Positions 38,258-49,885 of a stretch of 64,000 nucleotides of DNA are shown one piece after another. The position numbers and the translations under genes were made by a program. Each line of letters opens with the position of its first letter. Within the stretch, counting starts at the first letter, position 1. Below the pieces are notes generated by a model. That model did not search any database, was not told the DNA's origin, and saw only the letters and a program-made list of their open reading frames with translations. This DNA is from Oenanthe sinensis (taxonomy: Eukaryota > Streptophyta > Magnoliopsida > Apiales > Apiaceae), in assembly GCA_028671895.1 (NCBI GenBank), contig JAPMAC010000209.1, forward strand, positions 20,916,501 to 20,980,500, written 5' to 3'.

Positions 38258-40954
38258 ATGGATTTGTTTGGCCCAGTGAATGTCCTATCCTTATCTAGGA
38301 AAAGATATGCTTTGGTAATCGTGGATGAATTCTCCAAGTATACATGGGTATTGTTCGCAATGACGAAAGACGAAGTGCCTTTCCTAATCATTGATCACAT
38401 CACTCAAATTGAGAATGTTTCAACACTTACTGTAAAGACGATTAGAACAGACAACGGTACTGAATTTAAGAATGCAGTGCTGAATGACTTCTGTGTATCT
38501 AAGGGAATACGTCGTCAGTACTCAGCCTCGAGAACTCCACAGCAAAATGGAGTAGTTGAAAGGAAGAACAGAACTTTGGTTGAAGCAGCAAGAACATTGT
38601 TGTATGATTCAAAACTTCCTCTTTACTTTTGGGCCGAAGCAGTGAGTACAGTGTGTTACACTCAGAATAGAACCCTGATCATAAAAGATAAAGAAAAGAC
38701 ACCATGTGAACTAATGAATAACAGAAGACCTACAATCAAATACTTTCATGTCTTTGGAGCTAAATGCTATGTGCTTATAGATAATGAAAATCTAGGAAAA
38801 TTTGCAGCAAAAGCTCGTGAAAGAATCTTTGTTGGTTATTCTACAGATGTGGTGGCAGCTTATCGGGTATTCTTAGTGAATGATCGAAAAGTGACTGAAA
38901 GCTACAACGTCAGATTCGACGATACCAAACTCCCATCAATATCTAAAGATTCTAGTGAACCAGAGTCCCTTAAATTTCAGAATCTGGACTTAGATGAACC
39001 TGAAGATGAACCTGAGTTGGTTATCATTTCAAATGTTCCAAGTGTTCGTGAAGAAACATCTGAGCTTAATGAACAATCAAATCCTACAAGATCAGAAGAA
39101 ACTTCTTCCGCACGATCCTGCAACAACTCAGGGGGAGTAAATAGCAGCTCAAGGACAAGCGTTCAAGGCTCAAGACGAGATGACACTAGTTCTGTAGGAG
39201 CTGGCACTAACTCAGGGGGAGTTAGTGGAAATACCACAAGTAGTCAACACAACAACTCAGAAAGTCAAGCTGAATCATCAAGACAATTTCCAAGAGAACG
39301 AGTATGGAGTAGAGACCATCCATTTGAATTAATAATTGGTGATCCAGATGCTGGTGTGACTACTAGAAGAACTGCAAGAGCTGACATGGCTAATATTTGC
39401 TTATATTCTGGGTTTTTATCCAAGCTTGAACCTAAAGAAATAGAAGAAGCTCTTGTTGATACTGATTGGGTGATTGCAATGCAAGAGGAGCTCAATCAGT
39501 TTGAAAGGCAGAAAGTTTGGAAGCTGGTACCCCGACCGAAGAACAGATCAGTAATTGGAACTAAGTGGGTATTCAGAAATAAACTGGATGAAGACGGACT
39601 TGTAACACGAAACAAGGCTCGTTTGGTAGCGAAGGGTTATTCTCAAAAAGAAGGTATTGATTATGATGAGACCTACGCTCCAGTTGCAAGACTTGAGGCA
39701 GTCAGGATGTTCTTGGCCTTTGCAGCACACAAGAACTTCAAGGTTTTTCAGATGGATGTGAAAAGTGCCTTCCTGAATGGAGAGCTAGAAGAAGAAGTAT
39801 ATCTGGAACAGCCACCTGGCTTTGTTGATCCAGAACTTGTAGATTTTGTGTATCTTCTCTTCAAAGCTGTCTATGGCCTCAAACAATCCCCAAGACGATG
39901 GTATGAAACCCTATCCTTGTTCTTAATTGCAAGTGGTTTTACTAGGGGAGTAATTGATAAAACATTGTTCTATAAAAATGTAAAAAGTGATTTAATACTT
40001 GTTCAAGTCTATGTGGACGATATTATTTTTGGGTCATCTAATGAGCGCTTGTGCGAGAAATTTGCCAAGTTAATGCAGGATAAGTATGAGATGAGCATGA
40101 TGGGAGAGCTGTCCTTCTTCCTTGGAGTACAGATCAGTCAAAGAAAAGAAGGAATCTTTATCTGTCAGTCCAAGTACATCAAAGATTTACTCAAGAAGTA
40201 TAATCTAGAAGATGCATCAACAGCTAAGACTCCCATGGCAACAGCCACGAAGCTTGATGAAGACAAATCAGGTAAACCAGTTGACATCACAAGCTATCGA
40301 GGTATGATTGGCTCACTCCTCTATTTAACTGCAAGTAGACCCGATATTATGTTCGCAACTTGTTTGTGTGCAAGGTTCCAAGTGGATCCTAGAGAATCAC
40401 ATCTCATAGCCGTCAAACGGATCTTTAGGTATCTCAAGGGAACATCAAATCTAGGGATTTGGTACCCAAGAGATACAGGTTTTAATCTAATTGGCTATTC
40501 GGATTCAGACTATGCAGGTTGCAGGATTGATAGAAAAAGCACATCTGGTGCATGTCAATTTCTTGGCAGAAGATTGGTGTCCTGGCAAAGCAAAAAGCAA
40601 CACACAGTATCTACTTCTACTGCTGAAGCTGAGTATATTGCTGCTGGAAGCTGTGTAGCTCAAATACTGTGGATGAGGAACCAATTGAAAGATTATGGCA
40701 TGGAGCACAAAAAGATTCCAATCATGTGTGACAACACAAGTGCCATTGCCATGACCAACAATCCTGTAGACCACTCAAGAACCAAGCATATAGATATCAG
40801 GTATCATTTCATTAGAGAACATGTCAAGGAGGGGACTGTGGAGCTACATTTTGTGCCCACAATGCAACAAATTGCAGATATATTCACTAAACCTCTTGAT
40901 GAAGTAACATTCAATAGGTTGGTTGGTGAATTGGGAATGCTTAACACAAGTTAG
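38258..40954 (+). pseudogene. Element B pol: integrase core, RT, RNase H
   Basis: 898 codons, open. Integrase core residues are D in HMDLFGPV (just at the start), D in RTDNGTEF (about 70) and E in GVVERKNRT (about 105). A Ser/Asn/Glu-rich linker spans about 240-360. RT motifs are WVFRNKLDEDG, QMDVKSAFLNGEL and the intact catalytic YVDDIIFG at 585-588. RNase H motifs are YSDSDYAG, STAEAEYIA, CDNTSAIAM and HIDIRYHF, ending ADIFTKPL and a final GMLNTS. This is the best-preserved polymerase in the window. Only the upstream TAA splits the polyprotein. Confidence 0.92.
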
Positions 40955-41520
40955 TGATTTCTGCTATCTGCAAAATTTCAGTTTTTAATCATGAACATAT
41001 GTTTTTAGTCTTGTCATTTGCCTATTTTATTGATACAAAGTTGAAAACATATGTAAATAATCTCTACAATTGCTCAAAATATCACTTCTGCATGCTAATT
41101 AATCATTATGGACTTAGACTTTAAAATGATTAAGTAATGAGTATTTTAGGATGCATGTTGTGTTATTTTACATGAATTCATTGTGTTTTATGTGAAATTA
41201 TTAGTTAAATCTTTGAATTTATGCTGGTATGATTGCATGATCATAGGGGGAGTTAAATTCATATTATTCTAAATTTTTTATGATTTTTAGATGAATTTAC
41301 CTGTGTTTTTCATGTAATGTTGTTTAATTTAAGAGGCCTTAGAATTGTCAAGGAATGTTTTTATTATTTGCTTTGATAAAAATCCTTGAATTGATGTTTA
41401 TCTTAATTTGGCAAAATTTTAATTGTTGTTTTTATTGCAAAAATTGCCAAATTATTATGACTATCTTCAAAATTAAAAATTTTGAAAATTCTGAGTCTGG
41501 GAAGAATATTCGAGAAAATT
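40955..41520 (+). other. Element B spacer after pol
   Basis: AT-rich, without a gene. It includes ATAGGGGGAGTTAA (AGGGGGAG at 41245-41252), which resembles the real PPT at 47051-47060. The remainder is T-rich. Confidence 0.6.
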
Positions 41521-41558
41521 TTTTTTCCAAGTCTGGGAAATTGTTCGAGTTAATCTCC

Positions 41559-41705
41559 ATCTCGAACATTATCTCGAATATTCGACTTGATGTTCGACTT
41601 GAGTCCCATCTCGAACATTATCTCGAATATTCGACTTGATGTTCGACTTGAGTCCCATCTCGAACATTATCTCGAATATTCGACTTGATGTTCGAGATAG
41701 TATTC
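41559..41705. repeat. Three 49-bp TCGA-rich tandem repeats in element B spacer
   Basis: Units starting ATCTCGAACATTATCTCGAA begin at 41559, 41608 and 41657 (period 49). Degenerate continuations lie at 41820-41940. The units are full of TTCGAA/TTCGAC/CTCGAA and contain the inverted pair ATCTCGAAyAT/ATGTTCGAGAT. GATGTTCGAGATAG, found in the LTR repeats, recurs here (about 41688, 41866, 41911). Confidence 0.9.
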
Positions 41706-41960
41706 CCAGGTTTGTACTTGAAATTTTACTCCTTTTCTTTGGAATTTTGTCTTAATATTCGAGATAGGATTCCCTGGTGGGTTTATTCAGCTGTATTAAT
41801 TGATCAAGTGATTATTTGTTCGAGTTAGTGTCATCTCGAACTTTATCTCGAATATTCGACTTGATGTTCGAGATAGCTCCTATCTCGAAACTCATCTCGA
41901 ATTTCGACTTAGATGTTCGAGATAGTGTTCGACTTGATGTTCCCCTGTATGTACTTAACG

Positions 41961-41980
41961 TTTTTTTTCCTTTTTTACAG
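41961..41980 (+). promoter_or_regulatory. Candidate 3' splice site before third ORF
   Basis: A 17-base pyrimidine tract (TTTTTTTTCCTTTTTT) followed by ACAG|GG at 41977-41982 looks like a strong plant splice acceptor. Splicing from the leader would give an mRNA for the third ORF. No experimental support. Confidence 0.4.
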
Positions 41981-42009
41981 GGATATTCTCGTCTTTGCAC
42001 ATATATGCC

Positions 42010-42017
42010 TATATATA
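42010..42017 (+). promoter_or_regulatory. Candidate internal TATA box for third ORF
   Basis: TATATATA followed by CAACATT, then a C/T-rich stretch with AACCCTAA and CCCCCGCCCTCCCTCCC (42020-42100), similar to plant core promoters and 5' untranslated regions. It lies about 490 bp before the ATG. Several short upstream ATG frames intervene, which weakens the case. Confidence 0.35.
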
Positions 42018-42503
42018 CAACATTAACCCGTCTTTCTTTTCACTTTTACCTAATTGTTTTAACCCTAAATTTTTACAGCCCCCGCCCTCCCTCCCTGCGA
42101 TTTCAAACAGTCATTGCTCTGTTCATTCGAGTTGTGTTAAAACTCTTACATATCTCGAACTGCTGCCCGTTTTATATTTACTATTCTCTGTTTGCCCTGT
42201 TATTGTGTATTTGGACCCGTCTGTTCAGTTTGTCATATACACAAATATACACACATCTATCACGGTTATTTACAAACACAGTTTAGTTTTTATATCACTG
42301 ATTTGGGGTTGCATTATTTACTGGACTGGATTTTGGTTGTTTTGATTTTGATTATAATTAATTCCGTAGTTTAGTTCAAATCGGCTGTTCATCTTCTCGA
42401 TTCTCTAAAAGGAATTAATTAGATTACATTTTTTTCCTTACGTATTTACGTTAATTGTTTCTTTTCAAAATATCACATTAACTCAAGGAAAATTATTTTA
42501 CAA

Positions 42504-45500
42504 ATGGCTCACCAATTTATTCTTGCGAAAAATAATTTTTATAACATTAGTACAGAAATTGGTGATCATCTCCCGCGCTTCAAGTTTTGGATACGATTTC
42601 TTAATTTGTACTCCAAGGCTAGTGTTGCTTTTACTGCTAAACCAACACTAGTCCATGATGCTTTACAGCAATTATGGACTAGTGCGGTTACTTTTGGGAG
42701 CAAAAATACCCCCTATGGTTTCAGGTTTACCTTGGCGGGTCAGGAATATGAAGTAACGGAGGAAGTGTTCAACAGGGTTCTGGGATTTCCAGTTAAAGAT
42801 GTTTATGACCCTGAACCTTCAATGGCAGATCGTCTCAAATTCTTTGAGGAGATTGGATGCTATCCCCCTTCTGGACGGATCTTAGCTGGCGCCATCCAGA
42901 AACAATACTTCCAGGTGGAATGGAATTACTTTTTCGAGGCCATCACGAGATGTTTTCGGCCGCGCGAAAAAGATTATCATCAGATTCCAATTCCCATACA
43001 GATCTTTTCCGTTTCCCTAGCCCGTGAACTGGACATTAATTATGGAAGAATCGTTCTTTCCGAAATAGTGGCTACAATGGGATCATCTGAAAACAGAAAC
43101 CTTGCAACTACTAATGTTGTATGCTGGTATCCTCGTTTCTTACAAATGCTCATTAATCATTTAGTACCGACTAATGCTTTAGCTGTAAGACAGGCATTTG
43201 CATCGAGTAAAACATCTGCATCACTTGGCATGGGCACCAAGTCACTCACAACAATTGCTAACCAAGATAAACATCACACTAAAGCACTGATTATTCCTGC
43301 TAATATTCAAGTGTGGCTTCAGTATGATGCAGGTATTACTACTATGGCGGGAACCTCGCACGTATCTTCACATGCTCAGAATCCATCTGCACATGCTGAC
43401 GCATTTCAAGGGATTCCTGAAGAGCCTCAAAGTGATGAAGATGATGATGGCCACTCTCACGGTCAAACCTCTGCCGGTCAAAGGGAAAGACAAACTACTC
43501 CTCATGCTGATCCTGATCCCTTTGCTGAACAAGGTAATGAAGGAGGTACTTTCTATGAACAAGAGCAACTCTCTGTTCACACTACTGCTACTTCTTCATC
43601 TAAATCTGATTCCATTGCCCAAGATTCTGCTAGCCCGCAGGATCTATCCCAGGGTGCGAGCTATATTTCTGACTCTGAGTCTGAAACTCTTGATTCTTCT
43701 ATTTCACCCTTGCTGACGGGAGTTAAAAGGCTGGCATCTGTAGATTTAGGTGAGAGCTCGGAGAGTGACCCTGAAGTGCAGCCAGTTATTCGGAAGAAAG
43801 CCAAATTTTCACATGCTGCAACTTCTTCAGCCCAGTCCAAACCTAGAATGTCATTCACACCCACTCCACCTCACGAGAGTGGTTCTACCTTTGCACATTC
43901 TACACCTAAGAATCTTGGTGAGGATCTGGAGCCTTCTGAAGAGCCTGTTGCTTCAGAAAGGCCAGAAGCTTTCATTGCTTCAGAAGTACCTTCACCGGTA
44001 CATACTGATGCTGCAGAGAGGATCGGTTCTGATGTTGTACTAGAACACTCTGCAGCCTCTCACCCTGAGATTCCACCTCAGGCTATGACAGAAACAGATC
44101 CCATAACTGCTACTCACTTTACTTATCCAGTTTCTGCAGGTACTGCTTTCACTTTTAGGAATATTATTGAAGACATACACGAGCGTGAGACAGGGAGTGT
44201 GTGTGAGCGTTTAGGGAGTGAGGGACCTTCATTTTCAAGGCCCGAAACCGAGCGACAAACAGTAACAGAACGATTTTTAGAGCGAGGACACCCAAGCCAA
44301 ACACCGTCCCTTAATCTTGTCAATCTTCACACTCGTATGACAACAATGGAAAATGTAATCAAGCAGTTTGGACAGTCCATGGAGCAGTTAGGGATCAATG
44401 TTGGTGACAACCAGCGCGCTCTAGATGACTACGCAGCACGAATGGCAAGTCAAGCAACAGCATTCGATGATTTGGCAAACAAGGTAAATGACTTGGGCCA
44501 TGCTGGTGGTGTCTTGGGCAGCACTCTTTATGATAGGATGGGAGCAGTGGAAAGCATAATGCATATAATGGCAACGGAGATAAGCAGAATGTTGTATGCA
44601 GTTAGGAGCTTTGTTCCCCCAGAGTGCTTTGACGATCAAACTACTCAGGCTCCCCCAGATACTGATGATGCTGGTAGTGCTGGTGGTGCTGGCGGTGCTA
44701 GTGGAGCTAGACCCTCGGGATCTGGTTTTGGTGGTTCCTATGCTACTGGTGGATCTGGAGAGAAGGGTGATGGTCAGGATAACTCACCTAAGGGGGAGAG
44801 TGGAAAAGAGACGAGACAGCAGTCGCTAATTATTGAAGAAATTGGAGAACAGACTGATCTTGTCAAAGAAAATGAGCCAGTAATTGATGAGGAGGCTCAA
44901 AGAAAGAGGAAGGGTAAGGCAGTGGTGGCTGAACAAGAAGAGCCATTCATTGACTTGAGTCGTCATCAGGAAGAAGCACATGCAGTACTTGATTCAGATT
45001 CTGATATGGAGGATGTTCCGTTAGCACATGCTATTAGAAGATCTTTGAAGGAACAAGGTGGAGGTGCTGGAATGTCTTCCGGACAGCCTGAAGAAATACC
45101 TGTTGATAAGGAAACTCTAGAAGCCCAACAGCTGGCCTTGGAACAAGCTCAATTCTATAAAATGAAGATGATGCAGGATGAGGCTGTTTTTCTTGAAAAG
45201 AAAGCGGAGCTTAAGGAAAAACAGTATGATCATGAGCTTGCAAGGTTAGCTGATCCTCAAGTAGATCTGGACAAGAAAAGGATAGGACAGAAATGGGATG
45301 ATGCAAGGAAGATTCTATCGAGAGTTTGTACAAAAGGAACTCATAACAAAGAAGCGGAAGACTTGTTCTACAACTTGAACTTGCAGAATCCACTGATTGT
45401 TGACTACATAAATGCTTTGAAAAGGTTGATCTCAAAAGTCAGAGTTGGATATAATGCAATGGTTAAGGAATGGCAGGTCATCTTGTCTTTAGTCGAAGGA

Positions 45501-45662
45501 GTCCCGACATCTTTCTTGTATGTGGATGATCAATTCATCTCGAGAAGATCTGCGTCAGAGTTGTTCTTGCTAGCAACAAAAATTCAATATTCTCAAGCTG
45601 AGGAGCTTAGCATTCTGTATAGAGATCAGTTAATGCAGCTAGCAGAGGACAAGGGACCATAA
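42504..45662 (+). pseudogene. Element B third ORF (env-like position), main part
   Basis: 1052 codons starting MAHQFILAKNNFYNI. Residues about 1-240 look globular (LPRFKFWIRFLNLYSK, FRFTLAGQEYEVTEEVFNRVLGF) and resemble the plant-retrotransposon domain found in extra ORFs of Sireviruses. About 285-600 is low-complexity Ser/Asp/Glu/Pro. About 610-710 is a probable coiled coil (RMTTMENVIKQFGQSMEQL). About 715-755 is Gly/Ser/Ala-rich. The rest is Glu/Lys-rich and helical. I see no signal peptide and no convincing membrane segment, so an envelope role is not supported by sequence. It ends at TAA 45660-45662 after EDKGP, but the same frame continues open to 46652. Confidence 0.75.
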
Positions 45663-46652
45663 TTCTCAGCAAATCCTGATGTTGTCCGGATGGTAGTTGA
45701 TGGAAAGATGAAGAGGGTTAGTTTAGAAGAAAATGATCTAATGGCTCTACCGGTAGAATCCCTAAAAGCTGTCTATAGGCAAATGATGAGTAAGGGATTC
45801 ACCTCTGACATTAAGGAGAAGTCAGTAGAGTTTATTGAGAGGATCATATTCAAAATGAGCAATGAAATTTGGAAGTGTGACATTATTGCTCCAAACCCTC
45901 TAGACAACGTTAAGGTTGAACCGGAGCTAATTGAAAGAAGATGGAATATTCTACAAGCTGTTAAAAATGTAGATGAAGCTCTGATTCTTCCTTCTGGATC
46001 ACTGGAACAAGGAGAAATAAGGGAGGCAATTGGTGTTCCAGGGAGAGATACTGTATACTGGATACACTCATTTAACGATGACACAGCTGATGCTTTAGCA
46101 TTCATAGATGCAGACCAGAATCAAACTTTATTGCATATGAGTAGAAAATGGCTGCTGCAGACTCAAGATGCTGCATTTTTGGAGAAAGTTTTAGAAATAT
46201 TCAAATGGGGCGAAGTGGAGAATGAGAATGTGGATGAGAAGCAGAGACTTCTGAAGTACTTGGCTGAAGTAGTGGGGGAAAAGAAGCGAATGGAGAGAGA
46301 TGCGGCTAGTGTCCACAATACTAACCGTGTCAAGGGCTACCCCAAAATGATCTATTGTCAGTTCAAGGCTGATAAATTGCATTGGAAATCACAGCTCATA
46401 ATGAAGAATTTTGAGGACATTCCAAAGATCAGAACTACTCAGGAGGTGGACAAACTCAGAAGGCTTTTCAGGCATCCTTATCCAGAGCCCAGGAATCCTT
46501 TAGAAATGGAAGCAGTAAGTCTATTGAATGCAAGGTGGAAGCAGCTTCATGATCCAGTCTACAAGAGAGATCAACAGCAGAAGCAAAGGCGCAAAAAGCA
46601 GAAAGAAGAGAAGCGCCAAGCTGAAGAAGCTAGGAAAAGGAGACGGAATTAG
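45663..46652 (+). pseudogene. Element B third ORF, C-terminal part after premature stop
   Basis: In the same frame as 42504-45662, open from 45663; the first ATG is at 45690. 329 codons, the ATG-initiated part being 320. It is mostly helical and charged, with WKCDIIAPNPLDNVKVEPEL, GREIxxA-type turns and a strongly basic tail (QQKQRRKKQKEEKRQ, then KRRRN) like a nuclear-localisation or nucleic-acid-binding sequence. Without the TAA the protein would have about 1382 codons, roughly twice the size usually quoted for Sirevirus env-like ORFs. Confidence 0.75.
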
Positions 46653-47050
46653 AACTAAAGGTCAGAGTGGTGTGAACTTGAAGTTGGAAAAACTTCATAT
46701 CTGTTGGTTGCTTTAACTCACTTGAGGAAAATTCACCTGATCACGGTATGCGGATAGGCTAACTTACCATACTGTAACCGTGAATCAGAGTGGATCCAAT
46801 AAGGTGATATAAGTATGACTGAAAGGTATGAAATAATCCAGGTGATAGGAATCACTCAAATGGTCTTTAATTCGAAGTTCGAATTCTTTGTCTAGCTTAA
46901 GTTTTATTTATTCTAGTTCTTTGAATTGTTTTCCAAGTTTATTTCAGTTGTAATTTAAACAAGACAGTAATGTTATTTATCTTTTTCTCGTCTCATTGTT
47001 TAGTTGAGTTATCCCTTGTTAATTTGAATGTCATTGTTAGACTATCAAAT
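46653..47050 (+). other. Element B 3' untranslated region
   Basis: About 400 bp between the third ORF and the PPT. It contains a short dyad-like region around CACGGTATGCGGATAGG...CATACTGTAACCGTG (46744-46782). Nothing else supportable. Confidence 0.6.
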
Positions 47051-47060
47051 AGGGGGAGAT
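47051..47060 (+). promoter_or_regulatory. Element B polypurine tract
   Basis: AGGGGGAGAT immediately before the right LTR start TGAAAGG at 47061. Confidence 0.92.
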
Positions 47061-48268
47061 TGAAAGGCAGAGTGTCTAAACTTGTAACACTATAACTTAT
47101 GTAACTCAACTAAAAGAAAAGATACTTAACCAGAAGACAATCAAGAACTTGAAGCCACAAAGAAATCAATGCTAAATGAAGACAGTGTAATTGATACAAT
47201 TCAACATGTTAACTATGATCAAATAAAGAAGAAATCATTGAAAGAAGTTCAAGTCAGAGTTGTTCATGCCTCAGTGATTTGTAACCTAAAGATTCAAGAT
47301 CATAACAATCAGTATCAATAAGACTAATTGATTTCAAGTGAACAAGAAGGAAAGCAATATTTGGAAAGCCATATTACTAATTGAATATGGTAATCTATTC
47401 AAGAAGCAGAAACACTATCAAGACTAGTCACTTATGAATCAGACCATTGCATCAAGTGTCAGGACATTGATAGCAAGTTTATGTCAGTAATAGAGATCCA
47501 GGTTCGAGAGCTTGTTGAAGAATATGGAAGACATAAAGAAATCACAAGTTCAAGATGTTGCATTGAAGTTTCAAGTTGAAGCCCAGAATTTCTCTAAGTA
47601 CAAAATGTTCTAGATAGCCAAGTAGAACATTCCTATGTAGAAATTCTACTTAGATGTTCGAGATAGCCAAGTAGAACATTCCTATGTAGAAATTCTACTT
47701 AGATGTTCGAGATAGCCAAGTAGAACATTCCTATGTAGAAATTCTACTTAGATGTTCGAGATAGCCAAGTAGAACATTCCTATGTAGAAATTCTACTTAG
47801 ATGTTCGAGATGGCCAAGTAGAAATTCTCAAGTAGATATTCTACATGGAGGGCAGTTTCAACATGACACATGGCATCATCTAATTGGCAGATTTCCAAGC
47901 TTTCAAGATAAGATAAGATTCATGTGGACATCATTGGGCCACGTACATCTTAGTCTTTGAAGACTACAGGACATAGATTACAAGTAGTATAAATAGAAGT
48001 ACTTGTGTATTATTTTTTAGAGAGCAATATTTTCGAGAAAAACACTTGTAAAAGAGAGAGAGTATATTCACCGAGCTTAGTATCATTTACTACCCTCTTT
48101 ACTTCTGATGTACTTTGTAATGAATGTTGTAGCAACCTTTTCAAGATATATATAAAACATATATTCCTTGAATCAGTATGTTCATTTATTACATTGCATT
48201 TATTGCTTCTTAAATTTGAAAAGTTGTATTCACCCCCCCCCCCCTCTACAACACATTTGGACCTAACA
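47061..48268 (+). repeat. Element B right LTR
   Basis: 1208 bp. It is the likely donor of the sequence now found at 33852-35085. It carries the 49-bp repeats at 47613-47808 and a TATA box at 47988-47995. Followed by TSD TGTCA (48269-48273) and element A RT sequence. Confidence 0.95.
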
Positions 48269-48660
48269 TGTCATCATTTTCATACTTCTTAAAGAGAGTG
48301 GTATCAACAACTCCTATTTTGAACCCATTTTTAATAAGGAATTTGCTTAACCTCTCATACCAAGTTCTAGGAGTTTGTTTTAGCCCGTATAAATCTTTGT
48401 ACAATTTGTACACATACTCAAGATATAGGTTATCTTCAAATCCTTGTGGTTGTCTTACATATAATTCCTCTTCTAAGACACCATTAGGAAAGCAAATTTA
48501 ACATCCATTTGATAGACTTTGAAACCTCTATGACAAGCATAAACTAAAGACATTCGAATTGATTCAATTCGAGCCATGGGTGCACAAGTTTCATCAAAAT
48601 CTATCCCTTCCATTTGAGTATAGCCTTGAGAAACTAAACGTGCTTTATTTCTTACCACTA
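48269..48660 (-). pseudogene. Element A pol: RT N-terminal part
   Basis: The minus-strand frame 48658-48473 (NKARLVSQGYTQMEGIDFDE, VYQMDVKFAFL) is followed after a frameshift by further RT sequence down to the element B insertion point. It joins 33534 when element B is removed. The first 335 bp are duplicated at 34751-35085. Confidence 0.88.
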
Positions 48661-49850
48661 TTTTACTTTCGTCTAATTTATTATGAAAGACCTACTTTAT
48701 TCTAATAATGGAAGTGTTAGGGGGTTGTGGAACTAGTTCCTAAACTTTATTATGAGCGAATTGATTTAATTCTTCTTGCATAACAAAAATCCAATCCTCA
48801 TCTAATAAAGCTTCCTTCACAGTTTTGGTTTCTATCTGTGATAGAAAGGCCATATTACTCACAATATTTTGTACTTGAGAACGAGTTTGAACGCCTTTAG
48901 TTAGATTCCCTAAGACAGTCTATTAGATGATCCTAACGTAATGGTACTTCCATAGGCAAGGCAAGTTCATCCTCAACTTTTTCAAGAGGATTTTGTGGAA
49001 TTATAGTTCCAAGATTCATATTTCCAATTTGACGGATAGCATTTTCAACATCAATTGAAATATTACCCTCTGAATCTTCTTCCTCTTCTACCAAATCTTT
49101 AAACTTTGAGTTTGGTTTAGATTCATCGAATGCGACATTCATTGATTCTTCCACAACTAAAGTATTAAGATTAAATACTCGATAAGCTTTGCTATTACAA
49201 GAATATCCTAGAAAAATGCCCTCACCATATTTTGGGTTAAATTTTGTTAGATGATCTTTGGTATTCATGATATAGCATATACTTCCAAATACTTTGAAAT
49301 AACTAAGCTTAGGAGTTTTACCAAAATAAAGCCTATAAGGAGTTTTCATTTTGATAGGTCATAGTAGTACTCGATTAAGAACATGACATGTAGTGGACAT
49401 AGCTTCGGCCCAAAAATATTTTAGTCGAGGATATTCGTTAAGAATAGTGTTTGCCATTTCTTGCAATGTTCTTTTTTCCCTCTCAACTATCCCATTTGAC
49501 TGAGGTGTGTATAAGGAGCAGAAAAGTTGTGAGTAATACCATACACTTCACAAAAATCAATAAATTTTGAGTTATCAAACTCCTTTCCATGATCAGTCAT
49601 TATATAGATGATCGATTCATTTTGTTGATTTTGTATGAGTTTGCAAAGAGTAGAAAATAATTCAAATGAATTACTCTTTGATCTTAGAAATTCAGTCCAT
49701 ATAAACCGAAAGTAGTTATCAACTACCACGAATATGTATTGACTTCCTCCAAGACTTTGTACTGGAACATGTCCAATAAGATCCATATGTAATAGCTCCA
49801 GTGGTCTAAAAGTACACACCCTGAATTTGGCTTTATGAGATTCTCGAATT
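48661..49850 (-). pseudogene. Element A pol: integrase
   Basis: Fragments at 49819-49487 (LELLHMDLIGHV; second Asp in IIYIMTDHGKEF) and 49349-48933 (integrase C-terminal region GKTPKLSYFKVFGSICY, FLGYSCNSKAYRVF). Between them the part with the catalytic Glu (GIVEREKRT) is readable in another frame near 49480-49490. Frameshifts and stops make it a pseudogene. The linker to RT (48933-48661) is low-complexity and acidic. Confidence 0.88.
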
Positions 49851-49885
49851 TGTTTGCCAATTTCACAAGCTTCATATATATGATC

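Larger units (their letters stand above)
33540..48268 (+). mobile_element. Element B: Sirevirus-type copia with third ORF, inserted in element A RT
   Basis: LTRs 33540-34750 (1211 bp) and 47061-48268 (1208 bp), TGAAAGG...CCTAACA. TSD TGTCA occurs left of the left LTR (33535-33539) and right of the right LTR (48269-48273). It also occurs, anomalously, right of the left LTR (34751-34755), followed by 335 bp of host flank. The internal order is gag, pol, spacer with 49-bp repeats, very large third ORF, PPT. The gag type (two zinc knuckles), the TGTCA-flanked copia structure and an ORF after pol point to the env-bearing Sirevirus (SIRE) group. Lesions are a missing PBS and leader start, one stop in pol and one stop in the third ORF. 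Confidence 0.93.

Noticed and set aside
41816..42374. Plus-strand ORFs of 60-156 residues before element B's third ORF
   Set aside because: They overlap each other in different frames over T/C-rich repeat and leader sequence; composition-driven.
42504..46652. A host gene (transposase-like or nuclear protein) captured between LTRs
   Set aside because: Its position between pol and PPT and the similar layout of element A's third ORF fit the known extra ORF of Sireviruses. No introns or host-gene motifs are seen.
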